This document shows, in pieces, positions 37,208-48,864 of a stretch of DNA of 64,000 bases. Location: positions 1-64,000 of the forward strand of contig NZ_VKDE01000025.1 of the NCBI RefSeq assembly GCF_007097485.1. The letters run 5' to 3'. How positions within the stretch are numbered: the first letter of the stretch is position 1; each line of letters starts with the position of its first letter. The DNA is from Carboxylicivirga sp. M1479 (lineage in GTDB: Bacteria > Bacteroidota > Bacteroidia > Bacteroidales > Marinilabiliaceae). The notes under the pieces were generated by a model that did not search any database, had not been told where the DNA came from, and saw nothing but the letters and a program-made list of their open reading frames with translations. The translations under genes and the position numbers were made by a program.

Positions 37208-37453
37208 CTATTCGCCAAATGCGGAAGTGCCACCAAATGGGTTATCTTCAAATGACCCAGCAGACACCTGTTCGCCAAAAACATTATCATCGAACGGACG
37301 GTTACCTCCAGCGTGAGGTGGCTTCCCCCCTCCACCACTCCATGGAGGTTTACCATTACCTGGTTCCCATACCGAGTTCATGCAGATGGCAATCGTTTTA
37401 TCAAGATTATAAGTACTTATTTCTGGTTTATTATATTTCTTTTTCATACCCAC
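37208..37453 (-). CDS. Small Gly/Pro-rich protein with KPEI leader-like N-terminus
   Basis: This protein of 81 residues (79 if the second ATG is used) has a leader-like N-terminus, MKKKYNKPEISTYNLDKTIA, then a low-complexity Gly/Pro/Asn tail (PPWSGGGGKPP) and two repeats of F-D/E-D-N-x-F-G (FDDNVFG, FEDNPFG). It has no signal peptide. Short proteins starting K-x-Y-x-K-P-x-I are widespread in Bacteroidota with no known role; a modified peptide precursor or a surface peptide are ideas only. It stands alone, with no modification enzyme beside it. The nearest radical SAM gene is 7 kb away. Confidence 0.65.
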   Translation of the reverse strand: MGMKKKYNKPEISTYNLDKTIAICMNSVWEPGNGKPPWSGGGGKPPHAGGNRPFDDNVFGEQVSAGSFEDNPFGGTSAFGE

Positions 37454-37676
37454 ATTCTTTTAGGCACACACAAGCGTTCGTTCGCTGGTCGTCTTTTATT
37501 GCTGTATTGCTACATCAATAATTTCATTTCAGAATTGGGTACTACTCCTTCATAGTTACTATAGGAAGAACTAAGGCTTCCAATATTTGTGCCAAAGACA
37601 AAAATAGCGCTTCAGCATAGACGCTAAGCGGCCTCATCATCTTCTTCTTTGATTTTGAGATTGCTGGAAACAAAAA

Positions 37677-37701
37677 ACTCCCGCTAAAAATCAACGGGAG
37701 T
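37677..37701 (-). terminator. Rho-independent terminator of the GH97 gene
   Basis: On the minus strand ACTCCCG and CGGGAGT arms are followed by six T, about 25 bases past the GH97 stop. Confidence 0.88.
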
Positions 37702-37723
37702 CTGCATTTATTTGAAACCTATA

Positions 37724-40216
<2,493 letters not shown>

Positions 40217-40882
40217 ATGAAATACACACTTTTATTCTTAGCTCTTTTATCCAGCTATACTACAACAATAGCTCAAACGGTTAAAGCCATCACTCAACAC
40301 GGAGAGACTGTTGTTTTGTATGAAAATGGCACCTGGAAATATGAAAAAGATGTGCAGCTTAATAATACGCCAGCTACAACTCCAGCAGTGGTGGCAGAAG
40401 CGGCTGTCCTGACTGATATCACTATTGACAATACCAAAGAAGTAACGTCAGAGAAGCAAGAAGTATTTAATGCTGTCAGCAAAAAGCTATCCCGTTTTTT
40501 TGGTGACGAAAAAGGAAAAATTCACTGCTCTGCAACCGCTACTAATACAAAAGGTAAAATCACTTTAAATTTTGAATTTATGGTGCCAGTGGGTGATGCT
40601 AACCGATATTTTGGTTATTCAGCTCAAGACAGAATAATGTCATTTAAACTATCGGATGGCACCATTTTACACAATGCTTTTACAGACAATGTGGAGCAAA
40701 ACTTTATTGAAAAATGGAATATTTCGTACTACAAAGCTTCGATAGTACTCAGTAAAGACGATGTGAACAAACTAATGCAACAATCTGCTATTTCTATGTC
40801 TATTGATTGGAAAAAGACAGAAGAAGAATATTCAATTGATAAAGTTAAATGCATTCAGCATCTTCTTAAAGAAGTAATATAA
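40217..40882 (+). CDS. Exported hypothetical protein
   Basis: This 221-residue protein has a signal peptide (MKYTLLFLALLSSYTTTIAQ, cleavage near residue 19). The motif VVLYENGTWKYEKD, common at the start of small secreted Bacteroidota proteins, follows, then an Ala/Thr/Val-rich linker. The mature region has no recognised domain. It is 5 bases before the patatin gene, so the two form a unit. The function is unknown. Confidence 0.8.
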   Translation: MKYTLLFLALLSSYTTTIAQTVKAITQHGETVVLYENGTWKYEKDVQLNNTPATTPAVVAEAAVLTDITIDNTKEVTSEKQEVFNAVSKKLSRFFGDEKGKIHCSATATNTKGKITLNFEFMVPVGDANRYFGYSAQDRIMSFKLSDGTILHNAFTDNVEQNFIEKWNISYYKASIVLSKDDVNKLMQQSAISMSIDWKKTEEEYSIDKVKCIQHLLKEVI

Positions 40883-40887
40883 TACTG

Positions 40888-41685
40888 ATGGAACAATTAG
40901 GTAAGGTTGGCTTGGCCCTTGGAGGCGGTGGTGCCAAAGGCTTTGCGCACATTGGCGTAATAAAAGCCTTGGAAGAATATAAAATTCCCATACACCAAGT
41001 AGCGGGCACCAGCATGGGATCCATAGTTGGCGTTTTACATTGCGCGGGTTTCTCTGCCAATCAAATTCTTGCGTTCCTAAAAGAAGAAAAAGTTTGGAAT
41101 TGGTTTAAAATTGATATTCTGAAAGGTGGCTTAGTGAACCTAAGCGGTGTAAAAGAAGCACTATTCAAATACTTAAAACACGAAAGCTTTGAACAGCTTC
41201 AACTACCATTTTATGTTACGGCCAGTAACCTTAATACGGGTAAAGCAAAAGTGGTAAGCGAAGGCGAGCAATTGTTAGAGTGGGTGACAGCCAGCTGCAG
41301 TGTACCAGTGGCATTTAGTCCGGTTATTATGGATGGGTACACCTATGTAGATGGTGGTATATTTCTGAATTTACCAGCGGAACCCTTGATGTATGTATGT
41401 GATACCGTAATAGGATCAAGCGTTATACCTGATAAGAAAATTAACAACATTAAAAACGCCAAAGATGTAGCCGAACGTGTTTTTAATCTATCTATTATTC
41501 AAAATCAGCGTAGTAGTAAACTCCATTGCGATTATTTTATTGAAGCCAAAAAACTGAATAATTATTCGATGTGGGACTTTCATAAATTTGAAGAAATAGT
41601 GGAAATTGGCTACCGCAATGCTATTAAAAAATTAGAAAAAGATATACTGCCAAATATGAAAGGCAATACAAGTATTAAACAATAA
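40888..41685 (+). CDS. Patatin-like phospholipase
   Basis: This 265-residue protein has the patatin oxyanion-hole loop LGGGGAKGFAHIGV near residue 11, the nucleophile elbow GTSMG near residue 40 and the catalytic aspartate in DGGIFLNLP near 152. Together they give the Ser-Asp dyad of a lipid acyl hydrolase (RssA/YlbK type). It has no signal peptide, so it acts inside the cell. It follows the exported protein gene by 5 bases and precedes the AIM24-family gene by 18, suggesting a three-gene unit linked to membrane or lipid upkeep. Confidence 0.92.
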   Translation: MEQLGKVGLALGGGGAKGFAHIGVIKALEEYKIPIHQVAGTSMGSIVGVLHCAGFSANQILAFLKEEKVWNWFKIDILKGGLVNLSGVKEALFKYLKHESFEQLQLPFYVTASNLNTGKAKVVSEGEQLLEWVTASCSVPVAFSPVIMDGYTYVDGGIFLNLPAEPLMYVCDTVIGSSVIPDKKINNIKNAKDVAERVFNLSIIQNQRSSKLHCDYFIEAKKLNNYSMWDFHKFEEIVEIGYRNAIKKLEKDILPNMKGNTSIKQ

Positions 41686-41703
41686 TTTTTAATCCAACAT
41701 ACG

Positions 41704-42468
41704 ATGAATTCACACGAGATAGATTATGAAATTAAAGGCCATGATGTTCAGTTTGTTGAAATAGAATTAGACCCACGAGAAACGGTAATTGCCGAGGCTG
41801 GAGCCATGTTGTTTATGGAGGACGGGATTCAGTTTGAAACCAAAATGGGAGATGGCTCCAACCCCTCGCAAGGTTTTCTTGGAAAATTGGCCGCTGGCGC
41901 ATCACGCTTAATTACTGGTGAATCGTTATTCATTACCCATTTTACCCATCATGGATTTGGAAAGAAAAGAGTGGCCTTTTCAGCTCCTTACCCTGGCACC
42001 ATAGTGCCATTGGATTTAGGTCAAATAGGGGGACGTGTAATAGTGCAAAAGGATGCTTTTTTATGTGCCGCTTTGGGTACTAAACTATCCATGCATTTTA
42101 ACAAACGCATTGGAGCTGGCTTTTTTGGAGGTGAAGGATTTATCTTACAAAAATTAGAAGGTGACGGCAAAGCATTTATTCATGCTGGCGGCACATTGGT
42201 TGAAAGAGAGCTCAAGGGGGAAACTTTAAGAGTTGATACCGGCTGTGTGGTTGGTTTTACTGAAGGTATAGATTTTAGTATTGAAAAGGCAGGTGGTTTA
42301 AAATCAATGGTATTTGGTGGCGAAGGCATGTTCTTAGCTACTTTGCGAGGCACAGGTAAAGTATGGCTTCAATCCATGCCTATCAATAAACTGATAAGAG
42401 CTATAGCCCCAATGGGTAAAAATTCGGGCAAAGAAAGTAGCGGTTTACTTAATGAACTTTTTGAATAA
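41704..42468 (+). CDS. AIM24/TIGR00266 family protein
   Basis: This 254-residue protein matches the AIM24 family. It has an all-beta, double-stranded beta-helix-like body with [29 protein letters not shown] near the start, [14 protein letters not shown] and [20 protein letters not shown]. Bacterial members have no proven function. It is probably last in the unit with the patatin gene. Confidence 0.9.
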   Translation: MNSHEIDYEIKGHDVQFVEIELDPRETVIAEAGAMLFMEDGIQFETKMGDGSNPSQGFLGKLAAGASRLITGESLFITHFTHHGFGKKRVAFSAPYPGTIVPLDLGQIGGRVIVQKDAFLCAALGTKLSMHFNKRIGAGFFGGEGFILQKLEGDGKAFIHAGGTLVERELKGETLRVDTGCVVGFTEGIDFSIEKAGGLKSMVFGGEGMFLATLRGTGKVWLQSMPINKLIRAIAPMGKNSGKESSGLLNELFE

Positions 42469-42586
42469 AAAATAGTTATTTCGAGTTGTTTGGGACAGCA
42501 CTTTCCCAAGCAACTCACTCAAAGTTCAATAAGTCTTAGAGAACTTTAAACGCACCCTCAACCTTCAATAGACATAAATCTCATTC

Positions 42587-43069
42587 TCATTCATTAATTA
42601 AGGTTAACACAACATCATTTGCCTGCAGTATAACAGTTGTTGAAGTAAAGCTTTTCACCTTCCATCGCTTATTTAAAATTAACAACTCATTGGTAGCAAA
42701 AACTAGTGAAATAAACAGTTTCTTTTGCTTGTCCTCATCGTAATAGTATTCCAGTTCTTCATCTGGATGAGGTCTATTCTCATCTTTATAAAACAAAGCA
42801 TACGATCCCTGACTTGAGTTGGTAATACCTGGACAACAACTTTGAGCCACTGCACTCACATTATTGAAATCCGAAAATGTCAATTGGATGCCAGCTTGAT
42901 CAAGCACCCCCTCCCCTAAGGAGTGTTTAAAACTAGTTTGCCAAACCCCTTTTGTTAAGGCATTTGATAAAATTTCTTTGGATGATAGCAGTTCGTTATC
43001 ACTTGAGCAACTAAGGCAGAAACCTAAATACCAAACTGCTAAAAGAGCAATAATTCCTTTCCGTTTCAT
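42587..43069 (-). CDS. Hypothetical lipoprotein
   Basis: This 160-residue protein has a lipoprotein signal (hydrophobic stretch at 6-18, lipobox FCLSC with Cys at about 21, then SSDNE). The remaining sequence is beta-rich, with a pair of adjacent cysteines (QSCCPG) and no known domain. The acidic residues after the lipidated Cys favour export to the outer membrane in Bacteroidota. It is a lone minus-strand gene with no recognised function. Confidence 0.75.
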   Translation of the reverse strand: MKRKGIIALLAVWYLGFCLSCSSDNELLSSKEILSNALTKGVWQTSFKHSLGEGVLDQAGIQLTFSDFNNVSAVAQSCCPGITNSSQGSYALFYKDENRPHPDEELEYYYDEDKQKKLFISLVFATNELLILNKRWKVKSFTSTTVILQANDVVLTLINE

Positions 43070-43230
43070 AGCATATAGTTTTATAGAAAGTTACTACTCT
43101 AATTTTGCCTTAACGTTAGGCAAATATTAGCTAATTATTAAAAGTGATGGTTGTCAAAAACTAAAGCAGTAAGCGGCTCCTAAACAAAAACACCTTTTAA
43201 TCTCCAACTGCATATCTACCAAAAAGAAAA

Positions 43231-43254
43231 AGGCAGCGATAAATACCGCTGCCT
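43231..43254 (-). terminator. Rho-independent terminator of the GH9 gene
   Basis: AGGCAGCG and CGCTGCCT arms (8 bp) followed on the minus strand by T-rich sequence, about 25 bases after the GH9 stop. Confidence 0.88.
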
Positions 43255-43280
43255 AATATTCTGCATTCAAGTTTCTTTTG

Positions 43281-44987
43281 CTATCGGTTGAAATACGTTG
43301 CTACAAATTGCAGAGCTGCATTGGTATAAATGGTATTTTCATTGGATGAGTAACTTTCCTCATTATCGACAAATACGCGCGCGGGTGGTGTATCTTCAGA
43401 AAATATTTTTTGCAAAGCTTCATCGTTACGAAACTTATTTGGCCCTCCACTTAGTATACCAGGTATTGGTTCTGCATTTAAATCAGCAACAGTTGGTGCA
43501 TGATGCAAGTGCAAAATACGATTGGTACCAACACCAGTTACATAGCTAATTTTGTTGGGATTCAAACCAAATATATAATCCAAATGATGCGCAGCCAAGT
43601 GAGCACTTTCTTTACTTTCTAAAACATGAGCAGCCATTACAAGGTTCATGGCCTTGAACAAAACTGTACCATTTGAGCCCCAAGTGAAATCATCAGGCTT
43701 CATCCCTATTCCAAAACCATCGCCTTCTGCTATTTCAATATGTTTTTGAGAATACGCTTGTAATCCTTCCCTCAACTCACTCTGAAGGTTAGTCAAGTGC
43801 TTATCATCAGCCATTAAGATGGAGTAAAAACCTAAAGCTGTTGGGTTTATCCACCCAGCTTCGCTAAACTGACTTTTAAATATCGTATTCAATTCATTAA
43901 AATCCTTGAGGTACTTTTTCTTGCCTGTTAAAAGGTACATTTCGGCGGCTGCCCAAATACGCTCATCTTTGTCATAAGCATCTGAGTATCCACCTGCTTT
44001 TGTATCTGCAGGGTTCTTAAATCCTCCAAGCGGAAAAATATCCCTATTATCTTCAAGGTATGAATAGGAAAGCAAAGCCGCTTTCTGACACTTCTCAGCC
44101 AAGTGAGGATCAAGTGATTTAAAAATACGAGCTGACTTGGCCATTATGGCAGCAAAATCGGCGGTGGCAGTTGATGACACCTCATAAATATACTGTGGTA
44201 CATTACCTTCCGATGGCATAATAAATTGCACATAATCCTTAGTATGTACCTTTTCATGCACAGCCCCATCTGCTCGTTGCATTTTAAACAACCAATTCAA
44301 TTCATAAATAACCTCATCCAACAAATCAGGCAAGCCATTGCCACTTTCAGGAATATTCCAGTTATCAGAATCCCATTTAGCCTTGTTTAACTCGTATGAT
44401 GCATATAAAATTCCAATGGTTACCGAACCTGGTGCTACATATTTTCCATAATCACCAGCATCGTGCCATCCGCCTGTCATATTTTTTGCTCCATTTTGCG
44501 TACAATTTGGATGATAAAAACAATCATCGGTATGACAAAGTTCGCGAGCGTAAACACCTGCATATTGTTCTTCTATCGGCATGCCACAACGCTGTAAAAA
44601 CAAGGCTTTGTTGGCCAGGTTTAACACATTAGTATAAACATCCTCGCCAATAGGAAACACAAAGGAAGTAATGCCCGAATTAAGAGATGAATGAACACGA
44701 ACCAAATATTTACCTGGTTCAGAAAGGGCTGTAAAATCACCTTCAAACAAGGTCATACCACTACAGGGATCATCTGTTTTTCTCAGTTTAAACTCCCCTT
44801 GAAATGCAATTTGGCCAGTTTGAGTATTGATCACATCGAAACGCTCTGCTCGATAATCGGTTAAAACTCTTTTGCTTTGATGCGTGGTGTAGCCAACTTG
44901 ATTGACATAAATGTTTTGTTGAGCATAAACAGACGCGTAGCTCAATAGAATAGCCATCACAAAGATGACTGTTTTAATTGTTCTCAT
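43281..44987 (-). CDS. GH9 family glycoside hydrolase (cellulase-like)
   Basis: This 568-residue secreted enzyme has a signal peptide (to about residue 22), an N-terminal Ig-like CelD_N domain (about 23-115, IYVNQVGYTTHQSKR) and a (alpha/alpha)6 barrel. GGWHDAGDYGKYV near residues 172-184 provides the catalytic base aspartates. The general acid glutamate is expected in ESYSSNENTIYTN near the C-terminus. GH9 enzymes cut beta-1,4-glucans or act on glucan oligomers. It lacks a carbohydrate-binding module or sorting domain, so it is likely periplasmic and may act on short oligomers. The TTTG-N22-TATTTTTG promoter lies at 45015-45048. Confidence 0.93.
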   Translation of the reverse strand: MRTIKTVIFVMAILLSYASVYAQQNIYVNQVGYTTHQSKRVLTDYRAERFDVINTQTGQIAFQGEFKLRKTDDPCSGMTLFEGDFTALSEPGKYLVRVHSSLNSGITSFVFPIGEDVYTNVLNLANKALFLQRCGMPIEEQYAGVYARELCHTDDCFYHPNCTQNGAKNMTGGWHDAGDYGKYVAPGSVTIGILYASYELNKAKWDSDNWNIPESGNGLPDLLDEVIYELNWLFKMQRADGAVHEKVHTKDYVQFIMPSEGNVPQYIYEVSSTATADFAAIMAKSARIFKSLDPHLAEKCQKAALLSYSYLEDNRDIFPLGGFKNPADTKAGGYSDAYDKDERIWAAAEMYLLTGKKKYLKDFNELNTIFKSQFSEAGWINPTALGFYSILMADDKHLTNLQSELREGLQAYSQKHIEIAEGDGFGIGMKPDDFTWGSNGTVLFKAMNLVMAAHVLESKESAHLAAHHLDYIFGLNPNKISYVTGVGTNRILHLHHAPTVADLNAEPIPGILSGGPNKFRNDEALQKIFSEDTPPARVFVDNEESYSSNENTIYTNAALQFVATYFNR

Positions 44988-45014
44988 TGTTTAATTATTT
45001 AAGGTTTCTCAATC

Positions 45015-45048
45015 CAAAAATAATCAATAGTATTACTTTTAAAGCAAA
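45015..45048 (-). promoter_or_regulatory. Promoter of the GH9 gene
   Basis: On the minus strand TTTG (45045-45048), 22 bases, then TATTTTTG (45015-45022). It lies about 30 bases before the ATG. Confidence 0.5.
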
Positions 45049-45095
45049 ATGAATGAACTATAATTTAGGATTTTATGCAAAAATGGTTGACTGCA

Positions 45096-46049
45096 CTATT
45101 TATCAGATGCTGATAATTCGTATAAATCATTTAAGAGATTACGCTGCTCTTTCAATAAACGATGAGCTTCTTCCAATTTCACCTCAACAAAGCGCATGGT
45201 ATCTCCTGGTTTCATCTGGGCCAATTTATGTAAGTCAGCTGATATTACATGAGCTATACGGGCATAGCCACCAACTGTCTGCCTATCAGCCATCATAATA
45301 ATGGGCTGCCCTTCGCCTGGCACTTGTATGGTACCAAAGGCAATGGCCGAAGAGATTATATCAGCTTGCTGATTTTTATGGCTTATTACTGGACCTGTAA
45401 GCCTATAACCCATCCTATCACTTTGTGGACTAAGCGTGTAAATTTCGTTTAAAAAGTTATAAATACCATCCTTGGTAAAGCGCTCCCTATCTGGTCCCGC
45501 TACAAAACGCAGTTTTACATGCTTCGGATAATGTGGAATATTTTGCTCTCTCACTTTTCGCAGCGAAACAGGTGGCACATTACTTTTTAAGGGAATGGAA
45601 TCATCTGGCTTTAAAGCTCTCCCATTAAAACCACCCAGGCCTCCGCGCAGATAGGTTGAGTGACTCCCCATGACTTTTGGCAAGTTAAATCCACCTGAAA
45701 TAGCCAAGTAAATCCTTAATCCTTCAGTTACTAAACCTATTTTAAGAACATCACCTGATACCACTTTATAGGATTGATGACATGAAATATCTGTTTCATT
45801 TAGTTTCAGCTCACAAGCTCCTCCTGCAGCAGCCAAGGTATATGAACCATTAAACTTTAATACAGGCCCTCGCATTGTAATTTCCAAACAGGCTTCACTT
45901 GCTTCATTGCCCACTAAAATATTGGCCATCTGGAGCGCGAAGGTATCCATCGCTCCTCCCACGGGCATACCTATATGTTGGTAATTTGGTCTCCCCAGGT
46001 CCTGGATGCTCGTAAACAAGCCAGCCTGGATAACATCAATACTACTCAT
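45096..46049 (-). CDS. pxpC: 5-oxoprolinase subunit PxpC
   Basis: This 317-residue protein is of the KipA/biotin-dependent carboxyltransferase-like family. QAGLFTSIQDLGRPNYQHIGMPVGGAMD starts it, with GGACELKLN, YLRGGLGGFNGRALKPDD and SDRMGYRLTGP further in. With PxpA and PxpB it hydrolyses 5-oxoproline (pyroglutamate) to glutamate using ATP. Its ATG overlaps the pxpB stop by 8 bases, so the two subunits are made together. Last gene of the operon. Confidence 0.95.
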   Translation of the reverse strand: MSSIDVIQAGLFTSIQDLGRPNYQHIGMPVGGAMDTFALQMANILVGNEASEACLEITMRGPVLKFNGSYTLAAAGGACELKLNETDISCHQSYKVVSGDVLKIGLVTEGLRIYLAISGGFNLPKVMGSHSTYLRGGLGGFNGRALKPDDSIPLKSNVPPVSLRKVREQNIPHYPKHVKLRFVAGPDRERFTKDGIYNFLNEIYTLSPQSDRMGYRLTGPVISHKNQQADIISSAIAFGTIQVPGEGQPIIMMADRQTVGGYARIAHVISADLHKLAQMKPGDTMRFVEVKLEEAHRLLKEQRNLLNDLYELSASDK

Positions 46050-46776
46050 ATGTCAGTTCTTTGGTTTGAATGACTGGATTATAATTACCTTCTTCTATCT
46101 CCTGCTCAATCAGCTTATATTCTTGCTCACTAATTGCTTCAAACTGGATATAGTCGCCACTTTGAACCAACACAGGTGGTTCACGATCAGGAGCAAACAT
46201 TTGCAAGGGGGTTTGACCTATAATTTGCCAACCTCCAGGACTTACAATGGGATATATTCCCGTTTGATTTCCTGCAATTCCAACCGCCCCTGCATTTATT
46301 GCTTGACGGGGCACTTCTTTACGGGGCGTCTCTAATCGGGGATTTAAACCTCCCAAATAAACAAAGCCAGGCGAAAAACCCAACATATAAATTAGATAGG
46401 GTGCCTCACAATGTAGGTGCACAAGCTCCGCCGTAGACATTTGGTTATAGTTTGCAACGTATTCTATATCAGGAGCGATAGCACCTTGGTAACAAACTGG
46501 TATTGATAAAACATTGACTCGTTCACTTTTCAGATCATCCTCTTCTAAATCAATTGATTTAAGTGCATCAATCAGCTTTGCATAGGCTAATGATAAAGGA
46601 TTGTAATACACACAAACATCGGTATAGGTACAAATTACTTGTGTAATGCCTTCCAAATCCAACTTATGTACCTGCTGTGCGTATTGTTTAACCCTACGGT
46701 GCAATTGAGGAGAAATAACATCTCCCAACTTAATTATAAACGATTGATCGCCGTTAACCTGAATAATTGGTTTCAT
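46042..46776 (-). CDS. pxpB: 5-oxoprolinase subunit PxpB
   Basis: This protein of about 244 residues is of the KipI/AHS1 family. IEYVANYNQMSTAELVHLHCEAPYLIYMLGFSPGFVYLGGL and GGWQIIGQTPLQMFAPDREPPVLVQSGDYIQF are the family signatures. I start at 46776 (MKPIIQVNGDQS); a longer frame to 46830 would run into pxpA. Seven bases separate it from the pxpA stop and it overlaps pxpC by 8. B. subtilis KipI also inhibits a sporulation kinase, a role that does not apply here. Confidence 0.95.
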   Translation of the reverse strand: MKPIIQVNGDQSFIIKLGDVISPQLHRRVKQYAQQVHKLDLEGITQVICTYTDVCVYYNPLSLAYAKLIDALKSIDLEEDDLKSERVNVLSIPVCYQGAIAPDIEYVANYNQMSTAELVHLHCEAPYLIYMLGFSPGFVYLGGLNPRLETPRKEVPRQAINAGAVGIAGNQTGIYPIVSPGGWQIIGQTPLQMFAPDREPPVLVQSGDYIQFEAISEQEYKLIEQEIEEGNYNPVIQTKELTYE

Positions 46777-46783
46777 GAAATCA

Positions 46784-47542
46784 TTAATTAATGGATGAAA
46801 CAATAATATCTTCGTCCGCCAAACTTGCATTCAGCTTTTTAGCAAATTGTAGTGCTTCAGCATTATCACCATGAATACATATTGTGTCGGCTTTTATGGC
46901 AACTTGCTTACCATTTATGGATGTTACCTCATTATTAAAAAGCATATCCCTTACTTGCTGCACACACACAGCCTCATCGTGAATTACAGCTCCATCATGC
47001 GAACGCGGAACTAAAAAACCATTATCGGTATACCTTCTATCGGCAAACACCTCGTTACAGACCGGTAAATCAATCATTTGGGCAGCTTTTATCATTTCCG
47101 AATTAGCTAGACCCACCAACATTAGCTGGTCGTCAACTTGTTGAATTGCTCTGGCAATTACTAAAGCCATTTTAACATCAATTGCTGCCATATTATACAT
47201 AGCACCATGTGGCTTAACATGTTTCAAAGTACCTCCCAAGGCCTCAGCCATACTTTTTAAAACACTTACCTGATAGAGCACACAACTATACAGCTCATCA
47301 TCAGTTAGTTTCATCACACGTCTACCAAAACCATTTAAATCTGGGAATCCAGGATGTGCACCAAGCGATACTCCTTCACTCAATGCGGCCTCAATCGTAT
47401 TTTTAATAACAAGCGGATCGCCAGCATGAAAACCACACGCAATGTTAGCAGAACTGATGTGCTTTAAAATCTCCTTATCGTTACCCAAATGGTAGTGGCC
47501 AAAGCTCTCTCCTAAATCACAATTGATATCAATACTTTTCAT
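46784..47542 (-). CDS. pxpA: 5-oxoprolinase subunit PxpA
   Basis: This 252-residue protein is of the LamB/YcsF family. MKSIDINCDLGESFGHYHLGND at the start, SSANIACGFHAGDPLVIKNTI, GAHPGFPDLNGFGRR and VKPHGAMYNMA are diagnostic. It is the catalytic-metal subunit of the ATP-dependent 5-oxoprolinase. I start at 47542 because the family begins there; the open frame runs on to 47632 without family residues. The leader shares 40 bases with the radical SAM gene at 30.3 kb. Second gene of the operon, 101 bases after the NRAMP-like transporter. Confidence 0.95.
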   Translation of the reverse strand: MKSIDINCDLGESFGHYHLGNDKEILKHISSANIACGFHAGDPLVIKNTIEAALSEGVSLGAHPGFPDLNGFGRRVMKLTDDELYSCVLYQVSVLKSMAEALGGTLKHVKPHGAMYNMAAIDVKMALVIARAIQQVDDQLMLVGLANSEMIKAAQMIDLPVCNEVFADRRYTDNGFLVPRSHDGAVIHDEAVCVQQVRDMLFNNEVTSINGKQVAIKADTICIHGDNAEALQFAKKLNASLADEDIIVSSIN

Positions 47543-47579
47543 ATGATTATAATTTGCTTTCATTTGCCATATGGAACTC
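47540..47579 (-). promoter_or_regulatory. 40-base leader shared with the radical SAM gene
   Basis: Minus-strand leader with the same layout as 30341-30380: GAGTTCCATATGGC, then AATGAA, then an A/T-rich stretch, then CATATG at the start codon. 33 of 40 bases agree without gaps. Confidence 0.45.
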
Positions 47580-47643
47580 ACCAAAATTAACCATGATTCT
47601 GTGTGGAAAACTGTTCTCATGGCTCGTTTCATCAGCTCTTAAT

Positions 47644-48864
47644 TTAAATAATCTGTAAAACACTCAGTATACTTTTTAAGCCCAAGGTTAATGTTACGGC
47701 AATAACAATAATACCGGCCACATTACTGTAAATAGAATTGGCATACTGTCCAAGCAACTTTTTGCTATTCATTATTACCAATAGAAATATAGCAATAATA
47801 GGAAGCAATAGACCATTGGTTACCTGTGCAAACAAGATGGCTTGAATAGGTTTATAACCCAAACTTGCAGCAAAAACGCCTATCACTAATATAACAATCC
47901 ATATTAACCTGAAATGGGTACTTTTTAAATCTTGCTTCCAACCTAAGATACCAGTAGTAGCATAAGCTGCAGCCAATGGCGCTGTAATGGATGATGACAC
48001 CCCAGCTGCAAACAAACCAATGCCCAGGAAATATTTAGCCCAACTACCCAAAATTGGTTCAAGTTGAATGGCCATTTCGCCAATACCATTTAAACCTATA
48101 CCCTGACCGAAAAAAGCAACAGCCGAAGTAATCACTACCGACATGGATATAATACCTCCAAGAGCAATTGAAAAGATTAGATCGAAGCGAGCTTCCTTAA
48201 TATCCTCTTTATTTTTCCAGCGTTCTTTAACAGCCGAAGCATGTAAAAATAAGTTATATGGCACAACGGTGGTTCCAATTAAACCAACTATGGAAAGAAT
48301 AGAGTTTTTTGGTACGCTAGGTACAAACATACCCTTTAGTATATCGTAAAAATCAGGACCAATAATTATGGCAGTACTCAAAAAAACAATACTCATTAAA
48401 ATTACCAGCACAACCAGTGCTTTTTCAATCAGCTTATAACTACCTTGCATTAATAGAATAAACGCCAATACGCCTATTACCACACTTAATACAATTGGAT
48501 TTACTCCCTCAAAAATAGACGTCAAGCCCAATGAAGCTCCTACAATATTGCCGGCCTCATAAGCCGCATTTCCAATTGCAATTGCAGAAACGATTAAAAC
48601 GATAGCTAGTACTCTCAGAGCAGGAGATGTTAAACTTGTACGAATGGATTGTCCCAATCCTTTTTGGGTAATGATACCTAAACGTAAAGTCATTTCTTGC
48701 AAAAAGATGGTTGCTAAAACCGAGAATAAAAGACTCCAAAGCAAGGCCATACCGAATCCGGCACCAGCCATTGAGCAGGCGGTAATTGTTCCTGGCCCAA
48801 TAAAAGCCGCTGTTACCAGTCCAGCCGGACCAATTGATTTTAGTTTTGATAATAAGTTTGCCAT
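47644..48864 (-). CDS. NRAMP-fold transporter lacking metal ligands
   Basis: This 406-residue protein has 11 predicted membrane helices and clear NRAMP-family likeness (IGPAGLVTAAFIGPGTITACSMAGAGFG at the start). The metal-binding residues are changed: the TM1 motif DPGN reads GPGT (residues 23-26) and the TM6 motif MPH reads VPY (about 201-203). Metal transport by the usual mechanism is therefore unlikely. The B. subtilis pxp (ycs/kip) cluster also contains an NRAMP-family gene, ycsG, so a role in importing 5-oxoproline or a related compound is a reasonable inference. It is the first gene of the pxpABC operon. Confidence 0.9.
   Translation of the reverse strand: MANLLSKLKSIGPAGLVTAAFIGPGTITACSMAGAGFGMALLWSLLFSVLATIFLQEMTLRLGIITQKGLGQSIRTSLTSPALRVLAIVLIVSAIAIGNAAYEAGNIVGASLGLTSIFEGVNPIVLSVVIGVLAFILLMQGSYKLIEKALVVLVILMSIVFLSTAIIIGPDFYDILKGMFVPSVPKNSILSIVGLIGTTVVPYNLFLHASAVKERWKNKEDIKEARFDLIFSIALGGIISMSVVITSAVAFFGQGIGLNGIGEMAIQLEPILGSWAKYFLGIGLFAAGVSSSITAPLAAAYATTGILGWKQDLKSTHFRLIWIVILVIGVFAASLGYKPIQAILFAQVTNGLLLPIIAIFLLVIMNSKKLLGQYANSIYSNVAGIIVIAVTLTLGLKSILSVLQII

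Noticed and set aside
28511-37453. Radical SAM gene and the small Gly/Pro-rich protein considered as one peptide-maturation cluster
   Set aside because: They are 7 kb apart with unrelated genes between; reported only as separate observations.
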